From Gammaproteobacteria bacterium (lineage in GTDB: Bacteria; Pseudomonadota; Gammaproteobacteria; Pseudomonadales; Ketobacteraceae), in assembly GCA_013178375.1 (NCBI GenBank), contig JABLXQ010000035.1, forward strand, positions 21,308 to 85,307: 64,000 bases of DNA, given 5' to 3'. This document shows positions 45,267 through 54,971 of the stretch, one piece after another. How positions within the stretch are numbered: the first letter of the stretch is position 1; the number at the start of each line of letters is the position of its first letter. The notes under the pieces were generated by a model. The model ran no database searches. It saw nothing but the letters and a program-made list of their open reading frames with translations, and had not been told where the DNA came from. The position numbers were made by a program, and so were the translations under genes.

Positions 45267-45352
45267 TTAAGCTTTGCGATCATATCATAAATGGGGGTAA
45301 GGGGCGCCGGTTTCAAGTGCCGGGCCTGGTCTTTTGTCTCGTTGAGTCAACA

Positions 45353-46246
45353 TCAACCCGCTTCGGGTGTCGCTTCAAATGCTTCCTGTGCGTAACGTTC
45401 CGGATGACGGCGGGCGTCCTTGATGGCCGCGTAAGCCTGGGGCACATAGCGGTATTTTTCCGGCAGCAGCGGCCACAGTCCCCGCATCAGCAGGCTGATC
45501 AGGTTGAACTGGATCTGGTCCAGTGCGGTCCAGCGCAAACCGAATTTGCGCCGGAACGAGGCCGGGAAAAAGCCGATCTTGCACTTCCAGATGATATTGC
45601 CATGCAGGGTCTGCAGTACTTTCCACACGGGATCGGACAGAGTGGAATCCGGGTGCTTCACGCGGCCAGTGTAATACGCCTTGTGCAGCACATAATCGGT
45701 GGCGGGATTTTTCTGCAGCCGGTTGTTGATGGTGTCTTCCAGGTATTCCCAATAGTCGGCGGTGGTGGCGGGCATGTCCTGGTCGCGGATGCCCATCTGG
45801 CGGCCGAACTGCAGCCATTCGTTGAACAGTTGTTGTTTCTGCGCTTCGTTGAGCGGTTCGCCCATGAAGTCTGCCAGCGCAATCATGCCGTAGTAGGTGG
45901 TGATGTGCACCCAGGTGTACAGCTCGGGGTTCAGCGCATGGTACTGCTTGCCGTTGAAATCCGTGCCCTTGATGTTGCGGTGCATGTCCCGCAGTTTCTG
46001 GCCGTATTCGCGCACACCCTCTGGCGTGTTGTAGAGCACCGGCCACAGCAGCGCCAGGGAGCGTTCCATCCGGCCCCAGGGGTCTACCTTGTAGGCGGAA
46101 TGCTGCTCCACGCCAGCGCCGATGCCGGGGTGGGCCACCTGCACGGTGGTGGTACTGGGTAGCAGATACATGACGCGGGTGTCGCCGAAATAGCGCCACA
46201 TCAGGGAATCCGGACCGAGTACGGGCTGTGAATGATCGGGCAGCAT
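45353..46246 (-). CDS. Oxygenase MpaB/DUF2236 family protein 1
   Basis: 297 aa. The DUF2236 (MpaB/rubber-oxygenase catalytic) domain is clear from the start (SLMWRYFGDTRVMYLLPSTTTVQVAHP, with the proximal histidine region), through YTWVHITTYYGM with its conserved histidine, to the C-terminal helices. Family members bind a haem or metal and act as oxygenases; known members cleave farnesyl groups or polyisoprenes. No signal peptide. ATG 46246 follows AAGGAG at good spacing. A second family member follows at 46396 and a TetR gene beyond it, so the three may form a regulated pair of enzymes. Confidence 0.88.
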   Translation of the reverse strand: MLPDHSQPVLGPDSLMWRYFGDTRVMYLLPSTTTVQVAHPGIGAGVEQHSAYKVDPWGRMERSLALLWPVLYNTPEGVREYGQKLRDMHRNIKGTDFNGKQYHALNPELYTWVHITTYYGMIALADFMGEPLNEAQKQQLFNEWLQFGRQMGIRDQDMPATTADYWEYLEDTINNRLQKNPATDYVLHKAYYTGRVKHPDSTLSDPVWKVLQTLHGNIIWKCKIGFFPASFRRKFGLRWTALDQIQFNLISLLMRGLWPLLPEKYRYVPQAYAAIKDARRHPERYAQEAFEATPEAG

Positions 46247-46395
46247 GGAACTTCTCCTTCGGGATTGGTGCTGATACGAATTTTATGGATTGTATCAGTG
46301 CAACCTGTTGCCGCCGGATAATGCCCCACCGTTTTCTGATGATTTTGTCGCGATTGGCTAGCCCTTGGGGCAATCCCGCGAGGAAAGCCGTTTGC

Positions 46396-47724
46396 TCAGT
46401 CAGTATGAGCCGGATGACCCGCGCCGGGCCGGATGATGTCCTGTTCCCGCTCGCCGAAATAGTGCACCAGCAATTGCGTCTGCTGCTCGCGGCTGCGGCG
46501 GGTGTAGTCGGCCAGCGTCTTGCCGCCGCGCACCTGGCAATAGAACAGCTTGATGAAGCGGAAGGGTGCTGTTGCCGCCGGGTACCAGGGCAGGATGGTC
46601 ATGGGCAGGCCCAGTTGCCGGCGCTGGACGGGGCCCAGGATCAGGGATGAATTGCTCATGTGCATCTGGTAGAGGAACCAGTGCCTGAACCGGGCGCGAC
46701 GGGGTTGTCCTTCCAGGCCGGAGAGATGACGGCTGAGGGGTTCGTCGCGCAGGGCCTGGCCCAGTTGGCGGATTTTTTCATCCGGTAAACGGTGGGTCAT
46801 GAAGGTGTGGAACAGTTTGCGCAGGCCATCGAGTTCGTTCAGCGCCAGCCATTGTTCGTCCACGCCCATCAGCCAGCCGATATAGCGCCACAAATGCATC
46901 ACGGCCGCACCCTGCCGGGGCCAGATCGGCAATCCGAACATGCGAGCGCCCATCAGCGTGGCTGGTCCGAACGCCAGATAGGTGGCCAGCATGTCCACCT
47001 GGTTGATCGGAATGCCCCATTTTTCCGGCTCCCACTCGGCCTTGTTTTGCAGGTGACGCCGGACCAGTGCATGCACCAGCCGCACCCGCAGGGTGGTGAT
47101 GAAACCGGGCCCGAAACGTTCCATGCCGTGGGGTTCGGTGACATCGTTCAGCCATTTGCCGGTTTCGCCCAGTCGCAGGGCCGTGTCCTTGCTCAGGGCG
47201 CCGGTGGCCGCCAGGGTCTGATTCATGCTGTTGAAATAGGCGTAGCCGCCCATCAGGGCCATGTCCCGCAGCACATAGAAGCTCACCGTGCCGGTCAGGT
47301 GGGCGACGTTTACGCCCTTTTCCAGCCGTGTCCGATTCAGCCAGGGCGGTGCCTGGTCCACGATCGCGAAAAATTCCTGCAGTACCGGAGGCGGATCGGT
47401 CAGGGAATCGATGCCGCGCTGCAGCGCCTGGTCGAACAGCGGCTTGCTGTGACGGGGCCCCACTTCGAACATCCAATCCACCACCTTGTCCATGGCGGGG
47501 TCGCCCTGCCACAGGGCCAGTTCCATGCGCTGCCATTCGTCCTGGCTGGGTGCCAGCGGCTTGCCGAAAAATGGCTTGGCAATGAAATCCGGCAGCCATT
47601 TCCGCCCGGCGATGGACCAGGGCAGGAAGCGTTTGGGTGCTGTCCGCACCGGAGTCGCCGGCGCTTGCGCGGATATCGGCTCCCCGGATGCATCAAGGGG
47701 AGGGGTGGCGATTGCGTTGGGCAT
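46396..47724 (-). CDS. Oxygenase MpaB/DUF2236 family protein 2
   Basis: 442 aa, longer than the first copy and with an N-terminal extension of about 150 residues. The DUF2236 domain includes WMFEVGPRHSKPLFDQAL, LTGTVSFYVLRDMALMGGY, HGMERFGPGF, ATYLAFGP and LWRYIGWLMGVDEQW. The C-terminus carries LGLPMTILPWYPAATAPF, typical of the longer DUF2236 proteins. Sequence is distant from the first copy, so this is not a recent duplication. Divergent from TetR at 47831 with about 106 bases and an inverted repeat between. Substrate unknown. Confidence 0.87.
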   Translation of the reverse strand: MPNAIATPPLDASGEPISAQAPATPVRTAPKRFLPWSIAGRKWLPDFIAKPFFGKPLAPSQDEWQRMELALWQGDPAMDKVVDWMFEVGPRHSKPLFDQALQRGIDSLTDPPPVLQEFFAIVDQAPPWLNRTRLEKGVNVAHLTGTVSFYVLRDMALMGGYAYFNSMNQTLAATGALSKDTALRLGETGKWLNDVTEPHGMERFGPGFITTLRVRLVHALVRRHLQNKAEWEPEKWGIPINQVDMLATYLAFGPATLMGARMFGLPIWPRQGAAVMHLWRYIGWLMGVDEQWLALNELDGLRKLFHTFMTHRLPDEKIRQLGQALRDEPLSRHLSGLEGQPRRARFRHWFLYQMHMSNSSLILGPVQRRQLGLPMTILPWYPAATAPFRFIKLFYCQVRGGKTLADYTRRSREQQTQLLVHYFGEREQDIIRPGAGHPAHTD

Positions 47725-47771
47725 TACGGTGGGTTCGCTCTTGCAAAACGGTCAGGTAGCCCCTAATTTAT

Positions 47772-47789
47772 TACGAGTATTTGCTCGTA
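47772..47789. promoter_or_regulatory. Candidate TetR operator between oxygenase 2 and TetR genes
   Basis: TACGAG-N6-CTCGTA (47772-47777 and 47784-47789) is a perfect 6-bp inverted repeat in the divergent gap, placed to overlap promoters of both genes. The TetR encoded next is the likely binder. Confidence 0.5.
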
Positions 47790-47830
47790 TTCAACTCGCG
47801 TTTTGGATTTTGACCGGACCGGAGGCAGTA

Positions 47831-48445
47831 GTGAGAAAGGTACCCCGGCAGAAACGATCCCGCGCGCTGGTGGCCCGCCTGCTGGATGCCACGGCGATAA
47901 CCTTGGCGGAGCTCGGTCTGGACGGCACCACCACCAACCACATTGCCGAGCGGGCCGGCGTCAGCATCGGTTCGCTGTACCAGTATTTTCCCGACAAGGA
48001 CGCGCTGGTGGAGGCGTTGCTGGAGCGCGTGGGCAATGACATCAGCCAGAATTTCCGCATACAGGCGACGGCGGTGGATTTCAACCGGCTGCGGTTGCGG
48101 GATATCGCGTCGTTCTCCATCGCTTATGGCATGAACCTGATCAAGACCGATCCGCTGATCCGGGAAGTGACCCGAAACTGGACCCGGGTGCCGATCAACA
48201 AGTTGCTCGATCCGCTGGAACGCTTTTTTCTGGTGATGGCGTTACCGTATTTCGTCAATCATTACCGGGACTATCCGGTGCAGAATCTTGAGGCGAAGCT
48301 GTACGTGCTGATCAATTCAACCCTGTTCACGACGATCCGGTTTCTGGTGCAGGAAAATTCGCTGCTGCCGGAAAAAGTGCTGATCCAGACGTTGACGGAT
48401 ATGATCGTCGCGCTGCTGGAACTGCCGGCGGCGCAGCCGATATAG
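47831..48445 (+). CDS. TetR-family transcriptional regulator
   Basis: 204 aa. The helix-turn-helix is typical: [17 protein letters not shown], then [24 protein letters not shown] with Tyr and Phe at their usual places. The C-terminal helices form a normal ligand-binding half. A GTG start at 47831 is selected because GGAGG (47821-47825) lies 5 bases before it; the open frame upstream is antisense to oxygenase 2. It probably controls the divergent MpaB-like gene through the palindrome at 47772-47789. Confidence 0.88.
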   Translation: MRKVPRQKRSRALVARLLDATAITLAELGLDGTTTNHIAERAGVSIGSLYQYFPDKDALVEALLERVGNDISQNFRIQATAVDFNRLRLRDIASFSIAYGMNLIKTDPLIREVTRNWTRVPINKLLDPLERFFLVMALPYFVNHYRDYPVQNLEAKLYVLINSTLFTTIRFLVQENSLLPEKVLIQTLTDMIVALLELPAAQPI

Positions 48446-48524
48446 TTTGATATGCATCAAGAATACGGTAATGTCCAAAGCCTATGCTGGCCGTTCGTCA
48501 GAAGCGCGCAATGCGTTTTTTGTT

Positions 48525-48550
48525 AAGGCTTCCCGCCAAGGCTTCCAGCC
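48525..48550 (+). repeat. Tandem 13-bp repeat before the phosphoketolase ribosome site
   Basis: AAGGCTTCCCGCC (48525-48537) is repeated with one change as AAGGCTTCCAGCC (48538-48550), and AAGGAGAG, the ribosome binding site, follows as a partial third unit. The arrangement could affect leader folding; no other function is visible. Confidence 0.6.
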
Positions 48551-48563
48551 AAGGAGAGTTTCG

Positions 48564-50996
48564 ATGTCTGCCCCCACCACCGTTCCCGCCGTCACCCAAT
48601 CCACTCATTCCCGCACTTCACTTGATACCCAGGCCACGCCGCTGGGCGCCGACGAACTGCGCCGCCTGCATGCCTGGTGGCGCGCGTGCAATTATCTGGC
48701 GGTGGGCATGATCTACCTGCGTGACAATCCACTGCTGCGGGAACCGCTGGTGGTGGACCACATCAAACATCGCCTGCTGGGACACTGGGGCGCCAGTCCG
48801 GCGTTGTCATTTGTGTGGGCGCACTTGAATCGTGTGATCCGGCGCGACGATCTCAACGTGATTTTTATTGCCGGTCCCGGTCATGGTGCGCCCGGTGTGC
48901 TCGGTCCGGTCTATCTGGAAGGCACCTATTCCGAAATCTATCCGGACAAGAGCGAAGATGCCGAGGGCCTGCAGAAATTCTTCAAACAATTTTCCTTTCC
49001 CGGCCATATCGGCAGCCATGTGACGCCGGAAACACCGGGGTCGATTCATGAAGGTGGTGAATTGGGTTACAGCCTGTCCCACGCGTTTGGTGCCGCGTTC
49101 GATAATCCCGATCTGATCGTGGCGTGTGTGGTGGGCGATGGCGAAGCGGAAACCGGCCCGCTGGCCACTGCCTGGCATTCCAACAAGTTTTTGAATCCAG
49201 TGCGTGACGGCGCGGTGTTGCCGATTCTGAATCTGAACGGTTACAAAATTGCGAATCCCACCATTCTGGCGCGCATCAGCCACGAGGAACTGGAAGCCCT
49301 GTTTGTTGGCTACGGCTACACGCCCTATTTTGTGGAAGGCGATGATCCGGACACCATGCATCAGAAAATGGCAGCAACGCTGGATGAAATCACCGCCAGC
49401 ATTCGCAGCATCCAGCAGCGGGCGCGGGAAACCGGTGTGGCCGAGCGGGTGCGCTGGCCGATGATCGTGCTGCGTTCGCCCAAGGGCTGGACCGGGCCGA
49501 AAGAAATCAAGGGCCACAAGGCGGAAGGGTCGTGGCGCTCGCACCAGGTGCCGTTCTCGGATGTGCGCGAAAATCCTGAAAGCCTGCAGGTGCTGGAGAC
49601 TTGGCTGCGCAGCTACAAGCCGCAGGAACTGTTCGATGCGGATGGCCGCCTGCTGGATGAATATCGCGAACTGGCGCCGAAAGGCATCCGTCGCATGAGT
49701 GCCAATATGCACGCCAATGGTGGTCTGCTGCGGCGCGATCTGAAGCTGCCGGATTTTCGCGATTACGCGGTGTCGGTGCCCGTGGCTGGCGCAGTGCGCT
49801 ATGAAAATACCCGTCCGTTGGGGGAATTCCTGCGCGACGTGATGCGCAACAACATGACCAGCTTCCGCGTGTTCGGGCCAGACGAAACTGCGTCAAACCG
49901 CCTGCAGGCATTGTATGAAGTGTCGAAGAAAACCTGGATGGCGGATCTGCTGCCGGAAGATGCCGACGGCGGTGAGCTGTCGCGCGATGGCCGGGTGATG
50001 GAGATGTTGTCGGAGCACACGCTGCTGGGCTGGTTCGAAGGTTATCTGCTGACGGGCCGGCATGGTTTCTTCCACACCTACGAAGCATTCGCCCATGTGG
50101 TGGATTCCATGTTCAACCAGCACGCCAAGTGGCTCGATATTGCGAAAAATCATGTGCACTGGCGTGCAGCGGTGGCGTCGCAGAATATTTTATTGTCGTC
50201 CACCGTGTGGCGGCAGGATCACAACGGTTTCTCGCACCAGGACCCGGGTTTCATCGACGTGGTGACCAACAAGAGTCCGTCGGTAACGCGGATCTATCTG
50301 CCGCCAGACGCGAATACGTTGCTGGTCACCGCCGATCAGTGTCTGCGTTCCACCGACTGCATCAATGTGATCGTGTCGGACAAACAGAAGCACATGCAGT
50401 TCACCACGATTGACGAGGCGGTGGTGCATTGCGCCAAGGGTATTGGCATCTGGCGCCGTGCCAGCAACGACGAAGGCGTGGAGCCGGATGTGGTGATGGC
50501 CGCCTGCGGTGATGTGCCGACGCTGGAAGCGCTGGCGGCGGTGGCGATCCTGCGGGAGCGGATGCCGGATCTGAAATTGCGGTTCGTGAATGTGGTGGAT
50601 CTGTTCAAGCTGCAGCCGGAAACGGAGCATCCGCATGGCCTTACCAGCCGCGAATTCGACAGCCTGTTCACCGCCGACAAGCCGATCATTTTCAATTTCC
50701 ATGGCTATCCCTGGCTGATCCACAAGCTGGCGTATCGCCGTACCAATCACGCCAACCTGCATGTGCGTGGCTACAAGGAGCGCGGCAATATCAACACGCC
50801 GCTGGAGCTGGCGATCCTGAATCAGATCGACCGTTTCAATCTGGTGATCGATGTGATCGATCGCGTGCCGGGTCTGGCGACGCGGGCGGCGCATCTGAAG
50901 GAAGAAATGAAAAATGCCATTATCGACAACATGAACTATGCGCACACGCACGGTACGGATCGTGAAGATATCAGCAACTGGGTGTGGCCGTATTGA
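48564..50996 (+). CDS. xfp: Phosphoketolase (xylulose-5-phosphate/fructose-6-phosphate)
   Basis: 810 aa, normal length. Splits xylulose 5-phosphate or fructose 6-phosphate with phosphate to acetyl phosphate plus glyceraldehyde 3-phosphate or erythrose 4-phosphate, using thiamine diphosphate. Signatures seen are [20 protein letters not shown] (residues around 105), [16 protein letters not shown], the ThDP-binding [11 protein letters not shown] near 190-205, and [14 protein letters not shown] 48564 follows AAGGAGAG; the open frame upstream is not used. It heads a plus-strand row with a phosphatase, LOG protein, glgP and glgX, which suggests direct use of glycogen-derived hexose phosphate. Confidence 0.95.
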   Translation: MSAPTTVPAVTQSTHSRTSLDTQATPLGADELRRLHAWWRACNYLAVGMIYLRDNPLLREPLVVDHIKHRLLGHWGASPALSFVWAHLNRVIRRDDLNVIFIAGPGHGAPGVLGPVYLEGTYSEIYPDKSEDAEGLQKFFKQFSFPGHIGSHVTPETPGSIHEGGELGYSLSHAFGAAFDNPDLIVACVVGDGEAETGPLATAWHSNKFLNPVRDGAVLPILNLNGYKIANPTILARISHEELEALFVGYGYTPYFVEGDDPDTMHQKMAATLDEITASIRSIQQRARETGVAERVRWPMIVLRSPKGWTGPKEIKGHKAEGSWRSHQVPFSDVRENPESLQVLETWLRSYKPQELFDADGRLLDEYRELAPKGIRRMSANMHANGGLLRRDLKLPDFRDYAVSVPVAGAVRYENTRPLGEFLRDVMRNNMTSFRVFGPDETASNRLQALYEVSKKTWMADLLPEDADGGELSRDGRVMEMLSEHTLLGWFEGYLLTGRHGFFHTYEAFAHVVDSMFNQHAKWLDIAKNHVHWRAAVASQNILLSSTVWRQDHNGFSHQDPGFIDVVTNKSPSVTRIYLPPDANTLLVTADQCLRSTDCINVIVSDKQKHMQFTTIDEAVVHCAKGIGIWRRASNDEGVEPDVVMAACGDVPTLEALAAVAILRERMPDLKLRFVNVVDLFKLQPETEHPHGLTSREFDSLFTADKPIIFNFHGYPWLIHKLAYRRTNHANLHVRGYKERGNINTPLELAILNQIDRFNLVIDVIDRVPGLATRAAHLKEEMKNAIIDNMNYAHTHGTDREDISNWVWPY

Positions 50997-51011
50997 GAGC
51001 GGGAGAAGTGC

Positions 51012-51602
51012 ATGGCGAAGCGGCATATTTATCTGATCCGTCACGGTGAAACCGAGTGGAGCCTGAATGGGCGCCATACTGGTGCTAGCGATATTCCTCT
51101 GACGGAAAATGGACGCGCAGTGGCGCAGCGGCTGGCACCGGTGCTGGCGAAAGCACAGGCGAAGGAGCCGTTCGATCTGGTGCTGACCAGTCCGCTGCAG
51201 CGGGCGCACGAAACCTGCGAGCTGGCGGGACTTGGCGCGCAGGCGCAGCTGGACCCGGATCTGGTGGAATGGAATTACGGCGATTACGAAGGGCAGACGC
51301 CGCAGCAGATTCGCGCCGGTCACCCCGACTGGCTGCTGTTCCGTGACGGTTGCCCCGGTGGCGAGACGCCGGGGCATGTGGGCGCGCGGGCGGACTGGGT
51401 GATTTCCCGCGCCCGTGCCTGCAAGGGACACGTTGCCATCTTCGCTCATGGCCATTTTCTGCGGGTGCTGGGCGCGCGCTGGATCGGCCTGCCTGCCAGT
51501 GGTGGTGCCCATTTCCTGCTCGACACCGCCACCCTGTGTGTGTTGAGCGAATATCACGGCAACCCAGCGATCCTGCACTGGAACGCGCCGATTGCCACCT
51601 GA
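51012..51602 (+). CDS. Histidine phosphatase family protein (phosphoglycerate mutase-like)
   Basis: 196 aa. Small cytosolic phosphatase of the branch-1 histidine phosphatase superfamily. The phosphohistidine motif LIRHGETEW is at residue 8-16, with SPLQRAHETCELAG and the second catalytic FAHGHFLRVLG in place. Close in pattern to CobC/GpmB/SixA-like broad phosphatases; a sugar phosphate substrate fits the neighbours. Starts 15 bases after the phosphoketolase stop, so it is in the same operon. Confidence 0.87.
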   Translation: MAKRHIYLIRHGETEWSLNGRHTGASDIPLTENGRAVAQRLAPVLAKAQAKEPFDLVLTSPLQRAHETCELAGLGAQAQLDPDLVEWNYGDYEGQTPQQIRAGHPDWLLFRDGCPGGETPGHVGARADWVISRARACKGHVAIFAHGHFLRVLGARWIGLPASGGAHFLLDTATLCVLSEYHGNPAILHWNAPIAT

Positions 51603-51655
51603 CGTGTAGCATTACATTTACCACAAGGCCAATCACAACAAGGAAAGCGCTTTCC

Positions 51656-52399
51656 ATGTCCACGCAAGAAACGCCCGGTTCCACACCTGCCACTGTCAGT
51701 CTCGCCGATGAAGATGCGGTGCGGCGTCTGCTCACCGATACGCTGTTCGGTCTGTGGGCTACCGTGAACAATCTGTCGCGTCTGCGACCTTCGAAGCGGG
51801 ATCGTTACCGCGTGTCGGTGTTCGGTTCGGCGCGTCCGCAACCGGAGCACTGGGTGTATCAGGAAGTGAAAAAACTCAGCGCTGCGCTGGGCGTGCTGGG
51901 TTGCGACATCGTCACCGGTGGCGGACCCGGTTTGATGCAGGCGGCCAATGAAGGCGCGCAGGAAGCCAGCAAGGATCACGATGTGAAAAATTTTGGCATT
52001 CGCGTGGAATTGCCGTTCGAACAGAGCGTGAATCCGTTCGTGGAGCAGGCGTTCGAACACCAGACTTTTTTTACGCGCCTGCACCAGTTCGTGCTGATGT
52101 CCGATGCGTTCATTGTTGTGCCGGGCGGCATTGGCACGGTGCTGGAATCCATGATGATCTGGCAATTGTTGCAGGTGCGGCAGCTGCACGACACGCCACT
52201 GATCTTTGTCGGCCCCATGTGGCGCGGTCTGGTGGAGTGGGCCAGCGCGCAAATGTTGCGGCCGGGCTTCGAGCTGGCCAGCCCCGATGACATGAAAATC
52301 CCCCGTTGCGTGGATACCGCGGAGGAGGCCATCGCCATCGTCCGTGAACATCAGGCGCGCTGGAAGTCGGAGCAAGCGGCGCAGGCAGCAAAGGGCTGA
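51656..52399 (+). CDS. LOG-family Rossmann-fold protein
   Basis: 247 aa. The LOG (lonely guy) signature region VTGGGPGLMQAANEGA and PGGIGTVLESMM are present, with SVFGSARP at the N-terminal strand. LOG proteins are nucleoside 5'-monophosphate phosphoribohydrolases; bacterial members include PpnN-like enzymes and DprA-like folds. ATG 51656 follows AAGGAAAG with 8 bases. It lies between the phosphatase and glgP in the same direction, spaced by 53 and 28 bases. A role in nucleotide salvage coupled to carbohydrate metabolism is inferred only from location. Confidence 0.83.
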   Translation: MSTQETPGSTPATVSLADEDAVRRLLTDTLFGLWATVNNLSRLRPSKRDRYRVSVFGSARPQPEHWVYQEVKKLSAALGVLGCDIVTGGGPGLMQAANEGAQEASKDHDVKNFGIRVELPFEQSVNPFVEQAFEHQTFFTRLHQFVLMSDAFIVVPGGIGTVLESMMIWQLLQVRQLHDTPLIFVGPMWRGLVEWASAQMLRPGFELASPDDMKIPRCVDTAEEAIAIVREHQARWKSEQAAQAAKG

Positions 52400-52427
52400 G
52401 GCCGGATTTTTCTTCAGGGAGAACACC

Positions 52428-54962
52428 ATGACAACACGGAAGACCAGTATCAGGCCCCAGCCGGAAACAGTGCGCACCGGACTGTCGGCAGACGCCATTG
52501 CCCAAGCAGTGCTTGATAACCTGTCGTTCGTGCAGGGGCGGTTGCCATTGCTGGCCACGCCCCACGATTGGTATCTGGCGCTGGCTTACAGCGTGCGTGA
52601 TCGCCTGCTGGAGCGCTGGCTGCTCTCGGTGCAAACCTGGCGCCGGCAGGAAGTGAAGGTGGCCTGCTATCTGTCGGCGGAATTTCTGATCGGCCCGCAG
52701 CTGGGCAATAGTCTGCTGGCGCTGGGCATCGAGGATACCGTTCGTGTCGCGTTGCGCAGTCTGGGCCAGGATCTGGACGTGCTGATGGAACTGGAAGAAG
52801 AACCGGGCCTGGGCAACGGCGGTCTTGGCCGTCTCGCCGCCTGTTATATGGATTCGCTCGCCACTCTGGAAGTGCCGGCCGTGGGCTACGGCATTCGCTA
52901 CGAATTCGGCATCTTCGATCAGGAAATCCAGTCCGGCTGGCAACATGAAATTACCGATAAATGGCTGCAGCGGGGCAATCCCTGGGAAATCATCCGTGCC
53001 GACGTGAATTACTACGTGAATTTCGGCGGCCGCACCGAGCAGCAGCGGGATGAAAATGGCCGGCTGCAAGTGCGCTGGCTACCGGGAAACCAGCTCAAGG
53101 GCGTGGCCTGTGACATGCCGGTGCCGGGTTATAGCGTCAACACCTGCAACACCTTGCGTCTGTGGAAGAGCGAGGCGGTGGAAGCGTTCGACTTCCAGGA
53201 TTTCAACGTCGGCGACTATTACGGTGCGGTGCAGGAAAAAATCCTGTCGGAAACGCTGTCGAAAGTCTTGTACCCGAATGATGAGCCGGAAGTCGGCAAG
53301 CGCCTGCGACTGGCGCAACAGTACTTCTTTGTGTCCTGTTCACTGCAGGACATGCTGCGCCTGCTGGATCTGAAGGGTAAACCGGTCGCGAGTTTCCCCG
53401 ATCTTTTCGCGGTGCAGCTGAACGACACCCATCCCTCCATCGCCGTGGCGGAGCTGATGCGATTGCTGCTGGATGAACGCGGTCTTGAGTGGGACGCTGC
53501 CTGGGACATCACCTGCCGCACGCTGGCCTACACCAATCACACCCTGCTGCCGGAAGCGCTGGAAACCTGGGGAATGCCGCTGTTCCAGAGTCTGCTGCCC
53601 AGGCCACTGGAAATCATTTTCGAAATCAACCGGCGGTTCCTGGAACAGGTGCGGGCGCAACATCCAGGCGATGAAGCGCTGGCGCAGCGGCTCTCAATAA
53701 TTGACGAACGTGGAGAGCGGCGCATACGCATGGCAAATCTGGCGACGATCGGCAGCCATGCGGTGAATGGCGTCGCGAAACTGCATTCGCACTTGCTGAA
53801 GGAGACCGTGCTGCGGGATTTTGCGCAGCTGTGGCCCGACAAATTCTGCAACGTCACCAATGGTGTGACGCCGCGCCGCTTTATGCGCCTGAGCAATCCA
53901 GGTCTGTCGCGGTTGCTGGATGCTACGGTGGGCGAGGACTGGGTGCGTGACCTGTCGCAGCTGCAGGGGCTGGAGGCCTACGCCGCTGATGCCTCGTTTC
54001 AGGAACAGTGGTTGCGGGCAAAGCGCCACAACAAACAGCTACTGGCCCAGAAACTGGGGCAGCGCACCGGTGTCGCGCTCAATCCCGAGGCCCTGTTCGA
54101 CATTCAGGTGAAGCGCATCCACGAATACAAGCGCCAGCACCTGAACCTGTTGCATGTGATTACGCTCTATCACCGCCTGCGCCAGAATCCGCAGCTGGAT
54201 ATAGCCGCCCGCTGCGTGATTTTTGGTGGCAAGGCCGCGCCGGGGTATCGCATGGCCAAGCTGATCATCCGCCTGATCAACGGAGTGGCGGCAACAGTGA
54301 ATGCCGACCCCGCGATGGCCGGGCGACTGCAGGTCGCCTTCTATCCGGATTTCAACGTGAAGCACGCCCATGCGATTTACCCGGCGGCGGATCTGTCGGA
54401 GCAGATCTCCACGGCGGGCAAGGAAGCGTCCGGTACTGGCAATATGAAATTCACTCTCAATGGTGCGCTGACCATTGGCACCCTGGATGGCGCCAATGTG
54501 GAAATCCGCGACGCAGTCGGCGCAGAGAATTTCTTCCTGTTTGGTCTGACGGCGGATGAGGTGACACAACGTCGTGCCGCGGGCTATCGGCCGCGCGATA
54601 TTCTGGAACAGGATGAGGAATTGCGCGCAGTGCTGGAGCTGATCGGCAGCGGTATTTTTGCCGATGGCGATTCCGGTTTGTATCAGCCGCTGCTGGATCA
54701 TCTTTGCAATCATGACGACTACCTGCTGCTGGCGGACTACCGTTCCTACCTCGATGCACAGGCCGATGTGGAGCGCACCTGGAATGAGCGCGAACGCTGG
54801 ACCCGTATGTCGATTCTCAATGTGGCGCGCGCGGGTAGTTTCTCGTCAGATCGTGCCATCGCCGAATACTGCGCCAATATCTGGAACCTGCTGCCGGTAC
54901 CGGTGGACGCCGTGCCTGCCGGTTCCGTCATTCCGGCCGTTTCACACACAGTAACGCCCTGA
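52428..54962 (+). CDS. glgP: Glycogen/alpha-glucan phosphorylase
   Basis: 844 aa, full length. Releases glucose 1-phosphate from glycogen using phosphate, with pyridoxal phosphate as cofactor. Typical residues: EEEPGLGNGGLGRLAACYMDS, YGIRYEFGIF, and the PLP-binding lysine in SGTGNMKFTLNGALTIGT. N-terminal VQTWRRQEVKVACYLSAEFLIG also fits the family. ATG 52428 follows AGGGAG. It is followed by glgX 9 bases after the stop. Confidence 0.96.
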   Translation: MTTRKTSIRPQPETVRTGLSADAIAQAVLDNLSFVQGRLPLLATPHDWYLALAYSVRDRLLERWLLSVQTWRRQEVKVACYLSAEFLIGPQLGNSLLALGIEDTVRVALRSLGQDLDVLMELEEEPGLGNGGLGRLAACYMDSLATLEVPAVGYGIRYEFGIFDQEIQSGWQHEITDKWLQRGNPWEIIRADVNYYVNFGGRTEQQRDENGRLQVRWLPGNQLKGVACDMPVPGYSVNTCNTLRLWKSEAVEAFDFQDFNVGDYYGAVQEKILSETLSKVLYPNDEPEVGKRLRLAQQYFFVSCSLQDMLRLLDLKGKPVASFPDLFAVQLNDTHPSIAVAELMRLLLDERGLEWDAAWDITCRTLAYTNHTLLPEALETWGMPLFQSLLPRPLEIIFEINRRFLEQVRAQHPGDEALAQRLSIIDERGERRIRMANLATIGSHAVNGVAKLHSHLLKETVLRDFAQLWPDKFCNVTNGVTPRRFMRLSNPGLSRLLDATVGEDWVRDLSQLQGLEAYAADASFQEQWLRAKRHNKQLLAQKLGQRTGVALNPEALFDIQVKRIHEYKRQHLNLLHVITLYHRLRQNPQLDIAARCVIFGGKAAPGYRMAKLIIRLINGVAATVNADPAMAGRLQVAFYPDFNVKHAHAIYPAADLSEQISTAGKEASGTGNMKFTLNGALTIGTLDGANVEIRDAVGAENFFLFGLTADEVTQRRAAGYRPRDILEQDEELRAVLELIGSGIFADGDSGLYQPLLDHLCNHDDYLLLADYRSYLDAQADVERTWNERERWTRMSILNVARAGSFSSDRAIAEYCANIWNLLPVPVDAVPAGSVIPAVSHTVTP

Positions 54963-54971
54963 GGCCAATGC

